Assembly (NCBI RefSeq): GCF_009389715.1
Contig: NC_052394.1
Location: 21,578,899 to 21,642,898, forward strand
Length of the DNA: 64,000 bases
Origin: Phoenix dactylifera
Lineage: Eukaryota > Streptophyta > Magnoliopsida > Arecales > Arecaceae
Direction of reading: 5' to 3'
A program made the position numbers and the translations under genes. Below the pieces are notes generated by a model. It did not search any database, was not told the DNA's origin, and saw nothing but the letters and a program-made list of their open reading frames with translations. The stretch's first letter is position 1; each line of letters starts with the position of its first letter. This document shows positions 12,501 through 24,559 of this stretch, one piece after another.

Positions 12501-15500
12501 CTTGTTGATGTTGCTCCGGGGACTGAAAAAATATCCACTGAAAAGCCAATAGATGTTAGCACTGGTGAAATGCCACCAGAAAAGGTGATGCAGACAGCTG
12601 TGGTGGGTCAAAATGGTTCTTTGACATATCGACTAGACTTGGATGGTTTTCCAGCAAATGGCTGGGCATTCTCATACTTCGCAGAAATTGATGATTTTGG
12701 TCCAGATGACACCAGGAAATTTAAGCTAGTAATTCCAGGCATGCCGGCATTTAGTAAACCCACTGTTGATGTTCAAGAAAATGCTCAAGGGAAGTACCGG
12801 CTCTATGAACCAGGATATAACAATGTGTCCCTACCATTTGTCTTCTCTTTTGGGTTTAGAAAAACGAATGATTCATCCAAGGGACCTATCTTGAATGCTT
12901 TGGAGATTTATAAATACCTGCAGATAAATTTTGGTTCTCAAGATGGTAAGCCTGGATCTTTCTCATTAGATGCATAAATGCATTAGCTTAAAACGTAGTC
13001 CTGAATGAGAAAGAAAATGTATCAAAATCTTTTATCTGTTAACAACATTGCAGCAACTGCCATGGGAAGTTTCGTTTCACACTATCAAGAGGCAGATTGG
13101 GCCCGAGAAGGTGGTGATCCATGTGTACCAGCTTCATGGTCTTGGGTGCAGTGTAATTCAGATCAACAACCAAGAGTAGTTTCAATGTACTTGGTACCGC
13201 GTCCTTTATGTCATGTTTCTTTATTGTAATTTTTTCAAGTTGGTGACCTATATATGCTCATCCATTTACCATTATTCAAAAATTCTATCAAAACTAAAAT
13301 TATCGGGTATTTGGCAGCAATTTATCTGGGAAGAATCTGGCAGGGAATTTTCCTTTAGAACTGACAAAGTTACCAGACTTGGTTGAATTGTAAGATTTGA
13401 ATGCCTACCCTGTTTTTTTAAGACATATTAAATATTTATTTTTTAAAGTCTTAATTGTCATATTGTAACAAAGAATATCTGGTTATTATAGGCGGCTTGA
13501 TGGGAACTTACTTACTGGTCCAATACCTGATTTTGGTGGATGCCCAAATCTGGAGTATATGTAAGTTTACAAGTGTCTTGGTTACTAATCTCGTACTTTT
13601 TCCATGTACTCAAATTAAAATACCTCTTGGCTTACTGCAGTCATCTTGAGAACAATGAACTCAGTGGTGCATTACCTTCATCCTTGGCGGACCTACCAAG
13701 TCTACGAGAACTGTAAGTTTTGCAACCAAATCCATGACAAGTATAACATCACTTAACAATTGGGCTTCATCCAACAAAGTACTTCGAATACTCAAAACTA
13801 GGCATTTTCTTGTAAGTTTTACAATGGAATCCATGGCAAGTGTAACATCAGTTAACAATTAATGGTTTGGGCTTTGTCCAACAAAGTACTTCAAATACTC
13901 AAAACTAGGCAATTCATGGCTTCCACATTTTTAGGAAATTGAACTCCTTCAATCTCTCACTCTATATATATGTGTGTGTGTGTGTGTTGCACATATGGCC
14001 CTAAGTAAAAGATTTAATTACATCACATTATTTGCTGCAGGTACGTTCAGAATAATATGTTGTCTGGATTGGTGCCGCAAAGGCTTCTCAGTAAAAATAT
14101 CATTTTCAAGTGGGTATTACTTTATTAGTACAGGCAAATTAATTTCATATATGTCACTTTATTCTTCAAGATACAAAATTGAAATCAAGAAAATGGCCTG
14201 TGCATGCTAATTAACCCATCATAAGGTGGCATTTGGTTAGCAAAGGAGAACAGCTGTAAGTTTGAGATATCTGCTTCAAGCTAGCAATAGAGCACGTAGA
14301 TACAATACACGTGAGACATGAATCTCCAGTAGTAAAAACACCTCTTTCCCTTTGTGCAGAGGAAGTAGAACTAAACACCATAAAGTAGCAAATCAACAAG
14401 AGCCTAGGGATTTTGATGTGGAAAACCCCTCAAGGAAAACCATGGGATCTAGTCCTGCCAAACCATGCACTACAGACTTATGGGTGTAGAATGCTTGTTT
14501 TTCCTCCCTAAGCAATCCTAGAGGATAACGATTCAAGAGAACATCCCTCTTGAATCACAATTCTCTCTAGGTCAAACAAGAGGATATCAAACATCAAGAG
14601 AATAAGTTCTTGGCATACACGAGATCTTCTCAAGGGCCATTGCTTGGTGCAATTGTAAAAGGCTTGGGCTGACCGGTGTGATAGTGCAGGTCCGAGTCCT
14701 GTGGCAGCAATTTTAATTCAAAAGAAGGCCAAAGGTTAGGTCCATCTCCAATCTGATTCTCCCAGGATTCCAGATTGCCGGGACCATAACTGGGTAATGG
14801 CCCTTTAAACAGAAAATAGTTTCTCACCAAAAGGACATGGGTTTCAACATACCAAACATAGGAACAGATACGCATAAATGGAGGATTCAAAAACCTTCTA
14901 ACAATAGCAATTTGGAGATGCCAGGAACTGCGAACATGGACTTGCAGATGGGATTTCGCATGTCTGGTGCACAGCTTCTCTCCTTCAGGAAAAGTTTCCT
15001 GAACAATGGGGATGCTAGGCTTTTCCTCCTAAAGGTCTCCCACACAATAAGTCTCTCCCAGCGATGAATTGAAGACTATACCAGTCCTGATCTCTCCCCC
15101 TTCCTTATTTCATAACAAAACATAATGAATCATATTAAATTATTTTGTTTCTTTTTTTATTGTCTTATTGAAAGTTTCCCATGTCTTTGGATTTAGTTTC
15201 CTTTTTTGGTAAAAATAATAATAATATGCCGCTCTATTTCACCTAATCCAGCTCAATAATCAATGGGCTCTTCTCCTCTCATAAGGAGGGAAGTCAAACA
15301 CATTCATGGGTGGTTGATAGAGTGATCTAACTGTTAACAATGTCATATATGAAATCTCTAAAATAGATGCAAGGTATCAACCAAGGTTCGCCGTACCGGT
15401 ACCGAACCCCGTACCGGTGCCGCACTAGTATAGGCGTACCGAGTGTCGGTACGGTACCGTACGCTCGATACCGACCGTACCAACATTGGTGTACCGATAC

Positions 15501-18500
15501 CGGTACCCATCGGTACGGGTACGGTACGCTCGGTACCGACTGGTACCGACCGGTACAGCGAACCTTGGACTATCAACTCTTTACCCAACAGATAGCCTTA
15601 AAATAAGTTTATCGTGTACCAAGCCTACTACAAAAATATTTATCTTGGAGATGCTATTGCTGAAGGACTACTGATTTTTATGCCATTTCATTTGTGGATG
15701 CACTTGATGCATCCATTTGTTTACTAGGCTTGAATTTAGACCCAGGAGTAAGAATCTAATGAAGACTAGGCAAACTTTTGAAGCAATATTGGTGTATGAT
15801 ATGTATCTAATGAATTGCATATTGGCTTTTTCCTTTTTTGAGCAAATTGTATATTGCCTATTGCACATCAAGTATGATCATACAGGGAAAGTTCATCTTT
15901 TTTCTGTAATAACAATTAGTAGCATCATCAGTCAAAGTGTCAAACTATTTCCCATAAAAAGATGGAGGCCTAATGATTTTTAGGTTGATCGTGATTGAGC
16001 AGATTTTGTCTGGCCATCAACCTAATGTCCACCTGCTAAATATTGGTGTCAGATTTGTGATCAGGGAAAATTTATGCGAGTATTCTACCTGAAACCTATA
16101 AGACCAGTTCTTGGGTTGCATACAAGTATCTGTTAGGAAGTTGTATTCTACCTGAAAACTCACCTCCAAAATTTTCTAGACTTCAAAAGATTGTAGATGA
16201 AAAGAGGACAGTAATTTTGACATAGGAAGTTGTATTCATCTGTAAAGCATGGATAAGCTACAGAGTCAAAAGAACCACAACCTTTGTTTTTTACTATAAT
16301 AATGAATTATAAATTGGATAGGTACTTTGACTCACATTGATTTTTTCCCCTTTTTTGGGTATATGCATGTTCAGTTATTCAGGAAATCCGCATATTCACA
16401 AGGGAAAGAAAGACACAGGTCGCATAATAATTATCATCTGTTCTGTAACTGGAGTTTCTATGCTGCTGGTCATAATTGGTATAGCATACTACTTGTTCAC
16501 ACGGAAAAAAGGGAAAAATATCCCAAAAGGTACATCTAGAGAAATTTTGTAATGTTTCATTGTATCATTAGGACCACAGAAACCATAACTGAAACATCAA
16601 ATCTTGCCTTCTCCAGATAAAGTTACCAGTGACCCTCCAGCTAAAAAGTTGAGTACTTTCTTCAGTGAAGTGGCGACAGAATCAGCACATAGGTATTCAT
16701 TGTCTGAAATTGAAGATGCAACTGGGAAGTTTGAAAGGAGAATAGGCTCTGGAGGTTTTGGGATAGTATATTATGGAAAGATGGCAGATGGAAAAGAAAT
16801 TGCAGTGAAAGTTCTCACCAATGATTCCTTCCAGGGAATCAGAGAGTTCCTAAATGAGGTAACTTCATCATAGTTGAAAAATTTATGTTACAATTTGTCT
16901 GGATTCTTTCGCATATATATGTTTGATGAAGATAGTAACTCTGACTGTTAAAAACCAACCATGTTGCTTCGCTTCTTGATGATTGATTATACGTATACCC
17001 ATCATGTCTTCCAAAATGTATAATCAGCAAGACCCATTGCCACATATTTTTATGGAAATGATAAGATGTTATGTCCATGCACACTGTTAAACTTGACAGT
17101 TGTCGGTCTATATCAAAAATGTTAGATGTTGACATTAGTATGTTGGTCTCATTGTGACCAATGATGTGAACTACGAAATATTACTGTGTCCAAATTTCCA
17201 ACTATCCAACTTGTCAAGAAACCTGCGGCTTGAAATATTTGGGGCACAAGTCACAGCTGTCTCTATACTTTGTTTTGGGTGGGACCTGTCAAGTAAGATG
17301 ATCATGTATTTCAGGTGAATTCATGCATAAATCTTGTCCACTTCAGGCATTGCTGAACCCATTGGCTTTATATGTTCTTGATGTTCAGATGAAGCCTGCA
17401 CCATCTCTACCACCTAAAGAAACAACACTTAAGACTAGATTGTAGAGAGAGCAACTTGTAATGCTCAACCACATTGAAGGTGTGCTCCTTCAAGGGATAT
17501 AGGCTCTGAACCTACTAAAAGAAACTGCCACAAGCCCTACAAGAAGAGATACATAGTGAAGTACTACCACGCTTCTGAATTTGAAGGCAATCAACAGTTC
17601 TGCATGAACAAATGGTCAGGACTCCCATATTTATACTTTCATCGCTTAAGAACATAAATAATAGATGCCACACACCATTAACATATGTAGTGCATGATCA
17701 ACTACACAAACAAAATCAGACTGACCAGCTTCATCAAATCTGTCAGTGGATCTCTTTGAGTATGACTGCTAGAAATTGTTACAGTAAGGTTAAACTGATA
17801 TTATCATATCCATACGTTGAGATGTTTGATAATTTACCTTTTGCTCTACTTCAGCTGTTTAACGGAAAAGTCTTTTTTTTTTCCTCCCTCTTTTAAAGGT
17901 GACACTGCTTTCTAGAATTCATCATAGGAATCTCGTCACATTTCTCGGTTACAGCCAACAAGATGGGAAAAACATCCTTGTCTATGAATTTATGCATAAT
18001 GGAACTTTAAAGGAGAACCTTCGTGGTAAGTTTCATACGGAACCATATGAAGATTTTGTTTTGAATATCAGGTCAATTTATTTATTTATTTAGTTATTTT
18101 GGGTTAGACACTGATTTATAAATTTTCACAGGACCTTCAGCTCAGGAAAGAACTCTTAATTGGATCAAGCGTCTTGAGATTGCAGAAGATGCTGCAAAAG
18201 GTTAAATTCCTAAACTACTGCTCTGTGAAAACTGTCACTTCTATTATCCAAAGCAAACAGCTTTCTTTAATTATGAAATGCATCAGGAATTGAGTACCTT
18301 CACACGGGCTGCTTTCCCACCATCATTCATAGGGATCTGAAGAGTAGCAACATTCTTCTTGACAAGCACATGAGAGCAAAGGTCTCGGATTTTGGTCTCT
18401 CAAAACCTGCAGTGGATGGTTCCCATGTCTCAAGCATTGTTCGCGGAACTGTTGGATATCTGGACCCTGAGTAAGACCCTATTCCTGCACAAATAGCAGA

Positions 18501-19358
18501 CTAAAACCATTGCCTAAGTTTAAAGAGGCTGTCATTGCTAGTACCGTCATGATTAACATGCTGATAGTTTTGTACATAATAACACCTAACAAGTATGTGA
18601 TTTCTGACTCTTATATGGCTAGGAATACTGCTTTTCAGATTGTATATTGATTAGTCAGATTTTAATGTCTCATTTTGTGACTAGTGAAAAATTGATCAGT
18701 CTGAAATATGAATAGGTACTACATCTCTCAGCAATTAACAGAAAAGAGCGATATCTACAGTTTTGGCGTTATTCTTCTGGAGCTGATATCAGGTCAAGAA
18801 CCAATATCCAATGAAAACTTTGGCCTCAACTGCCGTAACATTGTGGCCTGGGTAAGTTTTTGCTACCATATAATTATCTTGTTCTCAATCAGAGGCTACA
18901 GCCTTTTTTTTAATTACTGATGCTGTTATTCATATCATAAAGCTTCTCCAAGTTCTAGCAGACTCGATGACATGGTTTTCTTTTTCTTGAAATATCTGAC
19001 CCCGTGAGCAAACACACGGCAGGCAAAGTCATATATTGAGAATGGGAACATTGAGGCTGTCATTGACCCCATGCTGCCGGATGATTATAACGTGCAATCA
19101 GTGTGGAAGATTGCCGAGGCTGCAGTTATGTGTGTCAAACCGCATGGGATTCAAAGGCCAACTATATCAGAAGTGCTCAAGGAAATACAAGAAGCTATTG
19201 CAATCGAGCGAGTCTCGGGGCTTCATGGAGAATGCGCTGTTAAGGTAGTATCAAAGAAATCCATGTGCTCTTCTGTGAATATGGACATGATTGGCTCAGC
19301 TACTCCTGAACAAAATGTCTCTCTTCCTGAGTTGTTTGTGCAGCCAGGACTTCGATAG
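9597..19358 (+). CDS. Malectin-like/LRR receptor-like serine/threonine kinase (LRR-I subfamily, At1g67720-like), 15 exons
   Basis: Exons: 9597-9666, 10440-10974, 12440-12945, 13054-13186, 13318-13389, 13492-13560, 13641-13712, 14041-14109, 16375-16529, 16617-16858, 17899-18025, 18132-18200, 18287-18470, 18716-18851, 19023-19358; total 2775 nt, 924 aa. A signal peptide (about 1-21) precedes a malectin-like domain (about 24-365), the GDPC motif near 391, and leucine-rich repeats encoded one per exon in four exons of 69-72 nt. A membrane span lies at about 526-550. The cytoplasmic kinase shows [11 protein letters not shown] (604-614), K625, HRDLKSSN (D723), DFGLSK (D741) and the [15 protein letters not shown] block, so it is an RD kinase with catalytic residues intact. 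It probably acts at the plasma membrane in cell-wall or peptide signalling; the ligand is unknown. Length matches the family (about 925 aa). Exon 4 must end before GTACTT at 13187 to keep the LRR frame. Confidence 0.93.
13713..13913 (+). repeat. Tandem duplication of about 100 bp including a 5' splice site
   Basis: 13713-13805 and 13812-13912 are near copies. Each begins with a GTAAGTTTT donor and shares CATCACTTAACAATT-like, CCAACAAAGTACTTC and AATACTCAAAACTAGGC blocks. The first copy holds the real donor of exon 7; the second gives a decoy donor inside the intron. Confidence 0.85.
14110..16374 (+). other. Long intron 8 of the receptor-kinase gene
   Basis: 2.27 kb between the LRR exons and the transmembrane exon. 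Apart from the GTACC MITE I see no further exon. Other open frames in it lack family motifs. Confidence 0.7.
15382..15569. mobile_element. GTACC-rich MITE in receptor-kinase intron 8
   Basis: The ends are inverted: CAAGGTTCGCCGTACCGG on the left and, reverse-complemented, CAAGGTTCGCTGTACCGG on the right. The flanks GTATCAAC (15374-15381) and CTATCAAC (15570-15577) look like an 8-bp target duplication with one mismatch. The inside is a run of GTACCGGTACC and GGTACCGA words. No coding capacity. The 8-bp duplication suggests hAT mobilisation. Confidence 0.7.
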
Positions 19359-20801
19359 CTACCAATGCAGGTAGGTCTTGGAACTCTCCTGAGACAAAAA
19401 TTTTGGCATGGAGACATTAAAGATATTTCTCCGCAGTGAAGTTGCTTAATTGGCTTTAACATTCTTCTTTCAGTGTGTATTTTGCTAGTCAACAGAAAGC
19501 AAAGTTTCTGCTGCGAAAGAGCACCTGCATGATTCTCATTCAAGTTCTTGTCAGGACATCCTTAGTTCTCCCGAGCATTTAAGTGATGACCCAACCTTGA
19601 AAACAGGCTTCTGTTATTGTCGCATGTAATCAGTTGTGGTATTGTGGTTCAAGACTTTGTCCTGTATAATGAGTAGGCATCAACTGGTACCCCTTTTTAT
19701 TAATTAGCTTTTATCCTTTTTCGCCCATAAATATCTCATATTTTGTACCCACCCCCCTCGGCTGATGGGTGTGGACTTATCAGCTTTGTACGAAATAGCG
19801 ATTTGAAACATGTAAGCAATTTCTTCATAAGAACTCTTGTTTTAACAGCACCCTCTTTAAATATTGGATGATGGATGTTGCTTGAACCTAGAAAGCTGAC
19901 TGGTGCTGGAGAATCACAGTGTTGTCTTTTTCCTTCTACATGAGTTTCTAAAAGATGTCTTTTTTCTAAGTAGTAGAGACGGCCACCAAATTGTTGAGAA
20001 CTTAGAAACCAAGCGTCATAAGATTGGCAAGAGAAAGGCATAACAAGAACTAGAAATCATCATGGTTCTAGGAATACCCTACACCATTTCAAGTAAGCTC
20101 TGAAGCTTGGATGGATCTTGAGAAAAGATGGGATGGGGGGTTCGGCAGGTCCCACCAATCGAGCATCACGTAGGAGTCCAGCATTAGAGTCTCTCTTGGA
20201 GTGCCAACGGCGTGGCACAAAGGTTTGGGGAGAGGCCAGGCAGGAATCTCCACCACCCGTGTCTTATTCCGAAGATTCAGAGAAAACAAAAACAAACAAA
20301 CAAAAAAAGAGAGAGAAGGTAATGCAAGGGGCTGGAATCATTACGCCACTTATGACATTGAAACATTGGCGTTTGGTGACAACACCTAATGGTGATTCAT
20401 CCATCAGGACCATCCACATAATAATTATTTGGGCAGCCAGCGTGGCTAATCAACTCATGAGCCAAATCTCCTCGCGAAACACAAAACGCTGATCATGTCC
20501 AGCACTAGGACCCCTGTTTTCAAGGTGCCCAGATTCAAGTTTTCATACGTGTGTAACAACGCCCAAGAAAACAAACACGTTCATTCATGCAGTCTGCAAT
20601 TCAAGCTTGCTAAGTAGAAGCCAGTGCACCACAAAATAAAACTATTAACGACCACTGATCGACAAGACAAAATTTGGCCTAAAACCACGGGGGTCTTATT
20701 ACAAAGATGTTTTCCATCAGTCTGTTTATGCTTGCAAAATGACATTCTAAATGCCCCACAAAATGAAAGGAAAGATGCTTGTGCTTCGATTTAACCATCC
20801 T
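19359..20801. other. Convergent spacer between receptor-kinase and ascorbate-peroxidase genes
   Basis: The 3' untranslated regions of both genes should lie here. AT-rich sequence with no conserved exon. An open frame at 20118-20492 lacks recognisable motifs. Confidence 0.55.
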
Positions 20802-23400
20802 TCAAGCATCGGCAAACCTGCAACAGACGAGGAAGACATCAGAGAAAAGCTAAGCTCATATACAACTTTCAGAGAGAATCACAGTGTTTGCGGTGTACAA
20901 TCTTACCCCAGTTCAGAAAGCTTCATGTGGGCTTCAGCATAGTCGGCAAAGAAAGCATCCTCATCCTAAGAGCAATCAGCCAGACCATGAAAAAGAATTC
21001 AACAATCAGCTATGAAGAAAATGATAAGATGTAAAAGTAGCAAACCAATTAAGAACAAGCATCATACCGCAGCATATTTTTCCACAAGAGGGCGGAAAGC
21101 CGGGTCGGTCAGAAGGGCTTTGTCGGATGGAAGCTGGAGTAGGTCTTCCTTCTCACCAGTCAGAAGCTCCCTGTTAACATCAAATTCAAGGAAAAGAGTA
21201 GGGCACCCAAGTCCCCTTCAGACAACTATTTGCTATACATATAATCAAGGAGTGTATCGTATCGCAGCATCGCAGCATTATACAACTATTTAGGAGGAGC
21301 AATGAAAACACACTTGAAGTAAGAGTTATCAAAGATAAGCGGATTCGATGTCCAAGCCCCTTCAAAACCGGAGCGATCCTTGTGGCACCGTCCCTGTTAG
21401 GCAGAGAAGATGAATAATCAAGTAAAGACATTTTATCGAGAAAAATTGTCCACTGTAAATGCACCTTCCTTGCTTATCTCTCCCTATAGTTTATGGTTTC
21501 CAAGAAATAGTTAAAATTTATCGGCAAAAAAAGAAAAAAGATGGGTGCTCTGCGCTTGCAAATTAACAGCACATATAGTGCATATGATAAGCAAAGGAGG
21601 GAAAAGGGAACAAGCAGATAGCTGAACTCACCAGTGTGTGCCCACCGGACAGAGCAACGATGTCCTTATCAGTCAAGCCCATATGAGCAACAAATACATC
21701 TCTCAGGTGGTCACAACCTGTAATATTAGAACACAACACATGTAACACGGAAGTAGGAGAATGCATGTCGAAGGTGATTTTATAACAAGATCGACGGCAA
21801 GATCACTAATTTCTAAAGCAAAATGCCTCATTTTATGCACGGCGCAAGGGCGAATGCAGGTAATCCACAGGTCTTGTTATCAAAACAGATAGAAAGATCA
21901 CAAGCAAACATGAACCAGTGCAGAGGATTACATCATCTGTTTACCACCATAGTCAGGGAGCTGTACACTGTAATGTTCCAATGGTAGCTGAAAGCCTAAA
22001 AGCATTATAAAAGTGACTAAATATTGCTATTTCACACATAAAATTTTGTATATAGAATCTCACATCATTTCAATAAGAAACATGATCAAGTGACCACAAC
22101 TGCAATATCTTATATGCAGATCATTATGCCAACTCAAGATAGTTGTCAAACTGTGCTGCACAGCAATTATGCAATCTCTACGTGCAAGAAAAATCAGGAT
22201 CTAAAGTAGGATGAAACCTAACACGAAGACTCTAAAGAATTCGACAGAATGGTACAGACTTTTACCTTTGGTAGCATCAGGCAGACGGCCTTCCTTGGGG
22301 GGTTCAGGCTTGTCCTGATACCGACGAAAAAGATGGATAAATATAAAGATCATATTTCAGACAACAAAAAGAAAATCAATAAAAACAGCAAAAGGACCGA
22401 AAACTTTTTTTTGTATGCAAAATTTCCCACAAAATCTCCCAATCTCTCTGACAAAAATATCAGTAACTGGATCACATGTCACACTAATTACATTATTGTG
22501 ATCCAACGAGTGGTAGAAATCTGTTACCTTGATGGATGATGGATAGATTTAATACAGTTTATTCTAGGAATCATGAAACGTGAGTTTAAGTTTTTTTTTA
22601 AAAAAAAATTGAAGTATATTCCTCTAAAATCTCTTCTTTTTAATATAAAATTCCAAGAAAATACAGCATTGATTTCTAATATCGAAGAAAAAGAAGCTAA
22701 AAATCTCGAGAGCCTGAAATCCAAACCACATCTCTTGAATTCGTAAATAGAATTACCAAAAAAATTGAAAAAAAGCAAAGGTATCAAATCGAAACTACAA
22801 TCACAGAATGAGCGAAGAGCTATACCTCCCGACCAGGATGGAAAGGAACCTCCGGCCCACCAGTGATCTCCACGGCCACAACTCCAGCCAGCTGAAATTA
22901 ATCACTCCATCAACCAAGAAAAGTCCCAAAAACAAAGAAACCAAACAAATCGAACCAAAAGACTCAAATAAATGAAACCAAAATTGCCGTCAAAAGAACA
23001 AGATTAAACCCACCTGATAGAAATCCCCATAGGAGAGAATGGGGAATTGCTCCTTGATCGGCTCCAGCAATCGGACGGCGATCTCAAGCCCATTGTTCGC
23101 CTCGTGACCCTGCTCCGCCTTGTATCTCATGGTCCCGAACGGACCACCCGTCTTTGTGCTCACATCGTACGTCCCCGCCGAGTGCCACCTGAAATCACAG
23201 CCATCCATTATTATCTAACAATTTTCCTGAAAAAAACTCGATGAATATAGCAAAGATCCACCGAATGGACGGAGATCGTACGCCAGGCGGAGCATCAGAG
23301 GCGCGCAGTTCTTCTCCGCGATGAACCCACGAAGCTTCCGGCGGCACTTCTCGACCGCCTTCCGGTACTCCTCGCTCACTGTCGGGTACGACTTCCCCAT
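20802..23400 (-). CDS. APX1: Cytosolic L-ascorbate peroxidase, 9 coding exons
   Basis: Exons on the minus strand: 23400-23282, 23188-23014, 22891-22826, 22314-22266, 21717-21632, 21393-21314, 21170-21068, 20965-20907, 20817-20802; 753 nt, 250 aa, the standard size of cytosolic APX. It reduces H2O2 to water using ascorbate. The sequence starts [12 protein letters not shown] and keeps C32, R38, W41 and H42 ([18 protein letters not shown]), the proximal haem ligand H163 (SGGHTLGRCH), R172 (HKDRSGF), W179 (GAWT) and the D208 block ([11 protein letters not shown]). It ends KLSELGFADA with no transit peptide, peroxisomal or membrane tail, so a cytosolic location is expected. The last coding exon is only 16 nt. 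Whether it is the APX1 or APX2 orthologue was not tested. Confidence 0.97.
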
Positions 23401-23427
23401 CTCTCTCGACCGTCCGATCTCGATCAC

Positions 23428-23511
23428 CTGCGTGACGATCAGATGGCAGCCGTCAGATCGGCGCACACCCAAGAGAGAACAAGAAAATGAGGGGCACCCT
23501 TTTTCCCTTAC
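23428..23511 (-). other. Leader (5' UTR) intron of ascorbate peroxidase
   Basis: On the minus strand a donor CGAG/GTAAGG and an acceptor CACGCAG/GTGATC bracket 84 bases just upstream of the ATG. A leader intron at this place is usual in plant cytosolic APX genes. Confidence 0.75.
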
Positions 23512-23583
23512 CTCGTAAATCCCTAGCTCGGAGCACACACCGCCACGAGGAAGACACGCTCTCTCCTCCTACTTATCTTCGGG

Positions 23584-23606
23584 AGCTTCCGAAGAGAAGC
23601 TTCTAG
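23584..23606 (-). promoter_or_regulatory. Heat-shock element in the ascorbate-peroxidase promoter
   Basis: AGCTTCCGAAGAGAAGCTTC contains a perfect nGAAnnTTCn site (AGAAGCTTCT, 23595-23604) next to a TTCCGAA half-site pair. It lies about 185-200 bases before the ATG and just upstream of the leader. Arabidopsis APX1 is known to have a functional heat-shock element, which supports the call. Confidence 0.7.
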
Positions 23607-23611
23607 TAACT

Positions 23612-24554
23612 CCACGCCCCACCGTCCGATCTATCGTGATATACGGGCGAGATCTCGTAGCGTTTCTACGGCCAGGATCGGATGCCATAGCTTGATGTGC
23701 GGATCCCGGGCGTCGTTGCACTAATAGTAATTTCTGAGAAGTACATTTACGAAAATGTCCATAGGGTGATTTAGGCTTCTAGTTAGTTACTTGCGTGATA
23801 ATGGGAGCCATCAAGGGTATATTAGGTCTTTTCTGGCTTGCAAGTGTGAACGCGGCTTGGGTTGGGGATGATTCCATCGCATTAATTGGAATGAAACGAA
23901 TCGGATAATGCCACGTGGGGGGATAATGGTGGAGGGTTTGGTGGGGTGTTGACTGGACGGCCGATAATGCGGACTCCACGCTGGCGTCGGCGCAATTTAC
24001 GGATACGGGCGCGGACTATGACATTATGCGCCGAATGGTCTTCCTTCGTGGGAGCCGGATCTGCTGCAAGACAACATTGTTGTGGTAATCGTGCAAACCA
24101 TCTTGGTACAAGAAACGTGTCTCAGAAAGAAAATAAATAAATATTTATATAAATAATCCGCGACATCGAGCAATGTGCCTTTTTTGATGGTCTGGGCGAG
24201 TGCCCGAGGTACGCCCGGGTTCCGACTCGGGCGCCATCTCGCTTTGTTTATATTGAGTTATTGACAAAAGTTGTCTGGACCGGAACGGCCGGTCCAACTA
24301 GTTGAACTGGACCTGGTCGATCCGGTATTAATTTGTACATTGAATTGGTGAAAAAAAGAAGGGTTAAAACTGGATGAATGGAATGATCCGTTTGAACTGA
24401 ACAAATTATAAAAATTTGATATCTAGACAGAAATTTTGGACTTAGATACTTCAATTTAAAAGTCTGAATTACTAATTTACTCTTCAAATATGAAGGCCCA
24501 CCCCAAACTAATAAATAAATAAATAGAACCTAAAAATTAAAAAAAAAAAGCCTC
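23612..24554. other. Intergenic sequence left of the solo LTR
   Basis: Upstream flank of the peroxidase. It contains a strong inverted repeat near 24199-24234 (GCCCGAG ... CTCGGGC) and a CCGGTCC/GGACC-rich piece near 24279-24322. No coding exon seen. Confidence 0.5.
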
Positions 24555-24559
24555 CATGG

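Noticed and set aside
15358-15606. Open frames rich in Val-Pro-Gly-Thr-Tyr-Arg
   Set aside because: They are translations of the GTACC repeat MITE, not protein genes.
24199-24234. tRNA-like stretch with GCCCGAG and CTCGGGC arms and GGTTCCGACTC
   Set aside because: It does not fold into a cloverleaf with a proper acceptor stem or clear A box. At best it is a worn SINE fragment.
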